NCBI GenBank assembly: GCA_964482535.1
Contig: CAYZXU010000095.1
Coordinates: 1 to 8,811 of the forward strand
Length of the DNA: 8,811 bases
Reading direction: 5' to 3'
Origin: CAYZXU01 sp964482535
GTDB taxonomy: Bacteria; Desulfobacterota; Desulfobacteria; Desulfobacterales; BuS5
Shown: piece by piece, positions 6,758 through 8,811 of the stretch
How positions within the stretch are numbered: position 1 is the first letter of the stretch
How the letters are laid out: each line of letters starts with the position of its first letter
Program-made: the position numbers and the translations under genes
The notes under the pieces: model-generated
Told to the model about the DNA's origin: nothing
What the model saw: the letters and a program-made list of their open reading frames with translations, nothing else
Databases searched by the model: none

Positions 6758-8440
6758 ATGAAAGCAATGATACTGGCAGCAGGCTTCGGAACACGCCTTT
6801 TTCCCTATACTGAAACTACTCCCAAGCCTCTATTTACCATTAATGGACGTCCTCTACTTGATATTATCATTCATAATCTTCAAAGAGCGGGATTTGACGA
6901 GATAATAATAAACACACATCATCTTCATGATAAGATACTCTCTTTTGTTGAATCAAAATCTTATAATATTCCTGTTTTTATTCGTTATGAATCTGAAATA
7001 CTTGACACAGGAGGAGCAATAAAAAACGTTTCAGACTTTTGGGATAAAGACCCCTTTATTGTTATTAACAGCGATATCGTTACAAATATTGATCCGGCAG
7101 CAGTGTACAGATTTCACATAAATCATGGGTATCCTGCGACCATGGTTCTTTGCGATTCCAGCTTCAATAAAGTATCGGTTGATAAAAATTTTTTTGTAAC
7201 AGATTTTAAAGATACAGGTTCTGATTATTTAAAAAAATTAACTTTTACCGGAATTCAGGTGCTTGACCCCGAAGTTCTTGATTTTATACCTGAAAAAGTT
7301 TTTTTCAGCATAATTGATTCATATATAATTATGATAAATCAGGGAGAAAAGATAAAAGCGTTTATGCCGGACAACTTTTTTTGGAAAGATATGGGAACGC
7401 ATAAAAGGTATCTAAAAACAAATGCACAAATAATGGCTACAGAGGCTTTTAGAAAGATAAAACCGGATTTGTGCTTTGATGACAAATTGGCAGCCTTTGA
7501 TATAAAAGAGCTTGCAGGGGACGGCTCAGACAGGCGATGGAGTCGGATTACTCGGGAGAATATTTCCATTATAATGGCTGACCATGGAATAAAAACCGGA
7601 GAAAATGTGTGTGAAGCTGAATCCTTTGTGGCAATTGCCCATCATCTTTACAGCAGAAAAATACCTGTGCCTGAACTATATGAATATGATACTTTTGCAG
7701 GGCTTGTGTTAATGGAGGATTTCGGAGACCTTAATCTTCAGCAGTTTATTATTAATATTAAAAAAAAAGATAAAATTATTGCATGCTACAAAGAGGTTAT
7801 TGAGATACTCATAAAGATGTCTCTTAAAGGGATACAGGGTTTTGATACTTCCTGGACATGCCAAACTGAAAAATATGATAAGAATCTGATTATTGAAAAG
7901 GAATGCAGGTATTTTACCGATGCCTTTTTAAAGGGGTATCTTGGTCTGGATATATCCTTTGATGATTTTAAAAGAGAATTTATATGGCTTGCAGAGAGCG
8001 CCGTTAAATTTTCGCTTACCGGATTTATGCACAGGGATTTTCAGTCAAGGAATATAATGGTAAAGAATGGAAAATATCATATTATTGATTTTCAGGGGGG
8101 TCGTGTGGGGCCTGTCCAGTATGACCTTGCCTCTTTACTGCTTGATCCCTATGTGGAGCTTTCACGCGGGGTTCGTGAAATTCTTCTCGATGTTTTCATG
8201 AAACGGCTTGCATTATCCATTAATTTTGATAAAGAAAAATTTAAGACTGGTTTTAAATACTGCTCACTGATAAGAAATTTTCAGATACTTGGAGCTTTCG
8301 GTTATTTGAGCAAAATAAAGGGGAAAAAAAAGTTTGAAAAATATATTCCTCCGGCAGTAAGGACTCTAAAGGATAATCTTGCTGCTCTCAAAGAAAAAGA
8401 ATTATCAGGCTTGAAAAAAATTGGTAAATTTATTTTTTAA
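6758..8440 (+). CDS. Fused sugar-1-phosphate nucleotidyltransferase and APH-family sugar kinase (MurU-AmgK-like)
   Basis: A 560-residue two-domain protein. Residues 1 to about 230 are a nucleotidyltransferase like MurU: LAAGFGTRLFPYTETTPKPL at 6-25 (G9, G11, R13, K23), LDTGGAI at 82-88, metal ligand D106 in VINSD, and D211 in FWKDMGT. Residues about 248-545 are an aminoglycoside-phosphotransferase-type kinase: GDGSDRRW nucleotide loop at 254-261, LMEDFGD at 318-324, catalytic loop HRDFQSRN with D427 and N432, metal ligand D444 in IIDFQ, and GPVQYDLASLL at 451-461. In Pseudomonas, AmgK phosphorylates MurNAc at C1 and MurU converts the product to UDP-MurNAc, bypassing fosfomycin-sensitive MurA. 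Both steps would be joined here, with the kinase C-terminal. The exact sugar is inferred; a heptose, GlcNAc or other sugar-1-phosphate remains possible. It begins 9 bp after plsB without a Shine-Dalgarno and is probably the fourth gene of the unit. Confidence 0.88.
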   Translation: MKAMILAAGFGTRLFPYTETTPKPLFTINGRPLLDIIIHNLQRAGFDEIIINTHHLHDKILSFVESKSYNIPVFIRYESEILDTGGAIKNVSDFWDKDPFIVINSDIVTNIDPAAVYRFHINHGYPATMVLCDSSFNKVSVDKNFFVTDFKDTGSDYLKKLTFTGIQVLDPEVLDFIPEKVFFSIIDSYIIMINQGEKIKAFMPDNFFWKDMGTHKRYLKTNAQIMATEAFRKIKPDLCFDDKLAAFDIKELAGDGSDRRWSRITRENISIIMADHGIKTGENVCEAESFVAIAHHLYSRKIPVPELYEYDTFAGLVLMEDFGDLNLQQFIINIKKKDKIIACYKEVIEILIKMSLKGIQGFDTSWTCQTEKYDKNLIIEKECRYFTDAFLKGYLGLDISFDDFKREFIWLAESAVKFSLTGFMHRDFQSRNIMVKNGKYHIIDFQGGRVGPVQYDLASLLLDPYVELSRGVREILLDVFMKRLALSINFDKEKFKTGFKYCSLIRNFQILGAFGYLSKIKGKKKFEKYIPPAVRTLKDNLAALKEKELSGLKKIGKFIF

Positions 8441-8511
8441 CGCAGAAATTGGATAAATTGCGTTTCATAACAGACTGTCGAAAAAACTTATTCTTTTGCA
8501 GGAGGTATAAC
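8441..8511 (+). other. Short gap before the last gene
   Basis: This 71-bp gap is the widest break among the rightward genes. It starts with a 6-bp inverted repeat (AACGCA at 8439-8444 with TGCGTT at 8459-8464) around a 14-nt loop, without a following T-run, so it is at best a weak hairpin and not a convincing intrinsic terminator. No credible -35/-10 pair is visible. Read-through from upstream is therefore the simplest assumption for the next gene. Confidence 0.5.
8500..8506 (+). promoter_or_regulatory. Strong Shine-Dalgarno site
   Basis: AGGAGGT lies 5 nt before the ATG at 8512, a full match to the anti-Shine-Dalgarno sequence. It fixes the start of the last gene and contrasts with the three preceding genes, which have no recognisable ribosome site. 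Confidence 0.9.
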
Positions 8512-8811
8512 ATGGCAATTAAAGAACCTTTTGTAATATTTTTTTGTAATCTTACGGAAAAGCTTGCTTCCAAAAGTATTAATTTTAAAGAAGCCGAAGA
8601 GATTATTTTTAGTTTGGAACCGGCTGATTTAGAAAAAAGAATTTCCAGTAAAATTTTACAACTTGTTCATCAGGAAACCCAGACATTTTCTGATGTTTCC
8701 ATTCATACTTTTGATCTCGCCCTTGTTGTCGCCAGAGTGCTGGCAAAGCATGGAAGAGTTAAAGAAGCCTACGATATAGATATAGATATAGCCGCACAAT
8801 TTTTTCATATT
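8512..8811 (+). CDS. Unrecognised protein, 3' end cut by the window edge
   Basis: An open frame of 100 codons runs from the ATG to the right edge without a stop. It starts MAIKEPFVIFFCNLTEKLAS and is supported by a perfect Shine-Dalgarno site and codon use like that of its neighbours. I do not recognise the family. The visible part appears mostly helical and amphipathic, with alternating charged and hydrophobic residues (FKEAEEIIFSLEPADLEKRI at 25-44 and TFDLALVVARVLAKHGRVKE at 66-85). There is no signal peptide, clear membrane helix or catalytic motif. A DIDIDI stretch near residues 88-93 comes from a tandem GATATA repeat. It lies downstream of the envelope-related genes on the same strand and may share their transcript. 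Confidence 0.75.
   Translation, partial: MAIKEPFVIFFCNLTEKLASKSINFKEAEEIIFSLEPADLEKRISSKILQLVHQETQTFSDVSIHTFDLALVVARVLAKHGRVKEAYDIDIDIAAQFFHI
8773..8790 (+). repeat. Three tandem GATATA hexamers
   Basis: GATATA occurs three times in a row inside the last gene and encodes Asp-Ile repeats. The unit is 6 bp, so gain or loss of a copy would add or remove two residues without a frameshift. Three copies is a low number and may have no role. Confidence 0.6.

Noticed and set aside
8439..8464. Inverted repeat AACGCA/TGCGTT after the murU-amgK stop as a terminator
   Set aside because: The stem is only 6 bp with a 14-nt loop and no T-run follows, so it does not meet the usual pattern of an intrinsic terminator.

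Overview
The window looks like chromosomal DNA from an AT-rich Gram-negative bacterium. PlsB, a YejBE-type peptide importer and a MurU/AmgK-type cell-wall sugar salvage protein are all typical of diderm bacteria. The low GC, the SEC-C-tagged methionine aminopeptidase and this gene mix would suit a Desulfobacterota (deltaproteobacterial) genome, but that assignment is inference. I see no mobile element, CRISPR array, tRNA or rRNA.

Layout: two transcription units diverge from a 263-bp spacer (2289-2551). Leftward (minus strand) run yejB and then yejE, the latter cut by the window edge; they encode the two permeases of an oligopeptide ABC importer. Rightward (plus strand) runs a tightly packed series: methionine aminopeptidase with an N-terminal SEC-C zinc motif (2552-3430), a transglutaminase-like protein (3457-4092), a PlsB-type glycerol-3-phosphate acyltransferase (4094-6748) and a nucleotidyltransferase-sugar kinase fusion resembling MurU joined to AmgK (6758-8440). 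After a 71-bp gap comes an unrecognised gene (8512 to the edge) with the only perfect Shine-Dalgarno site in the window.

The spacer holds an exact consensus sigma-70 promoter (TTGACA, 17 bp, TATAAT) facing the rightward genes. Its -35 hexamer sits in the 8-bp centre of a perfect 7-bp inverted repeat, the geometry expected of a repressor operator. The rightward genes are separated by 26, 1 and 9 bp, so one transcript from this promoter is likely. It would join protein N-terminal maturation, the first step of phospholipid synthesis and reuse of peptidoglycan sugars. The divergent importer may bring in (muro)peptides, which would give the locus an envelope-maintenance theme; that link is inference.

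The points most worth a second look are the single-chain MurU-AmgK fusion, a periplasmic insertion of about 180-190 residues in YejE relative to E. coli, and the operator-like dyad around the -35 box. No wholly new system is evident. The final partial gene is the only one I cannot place.
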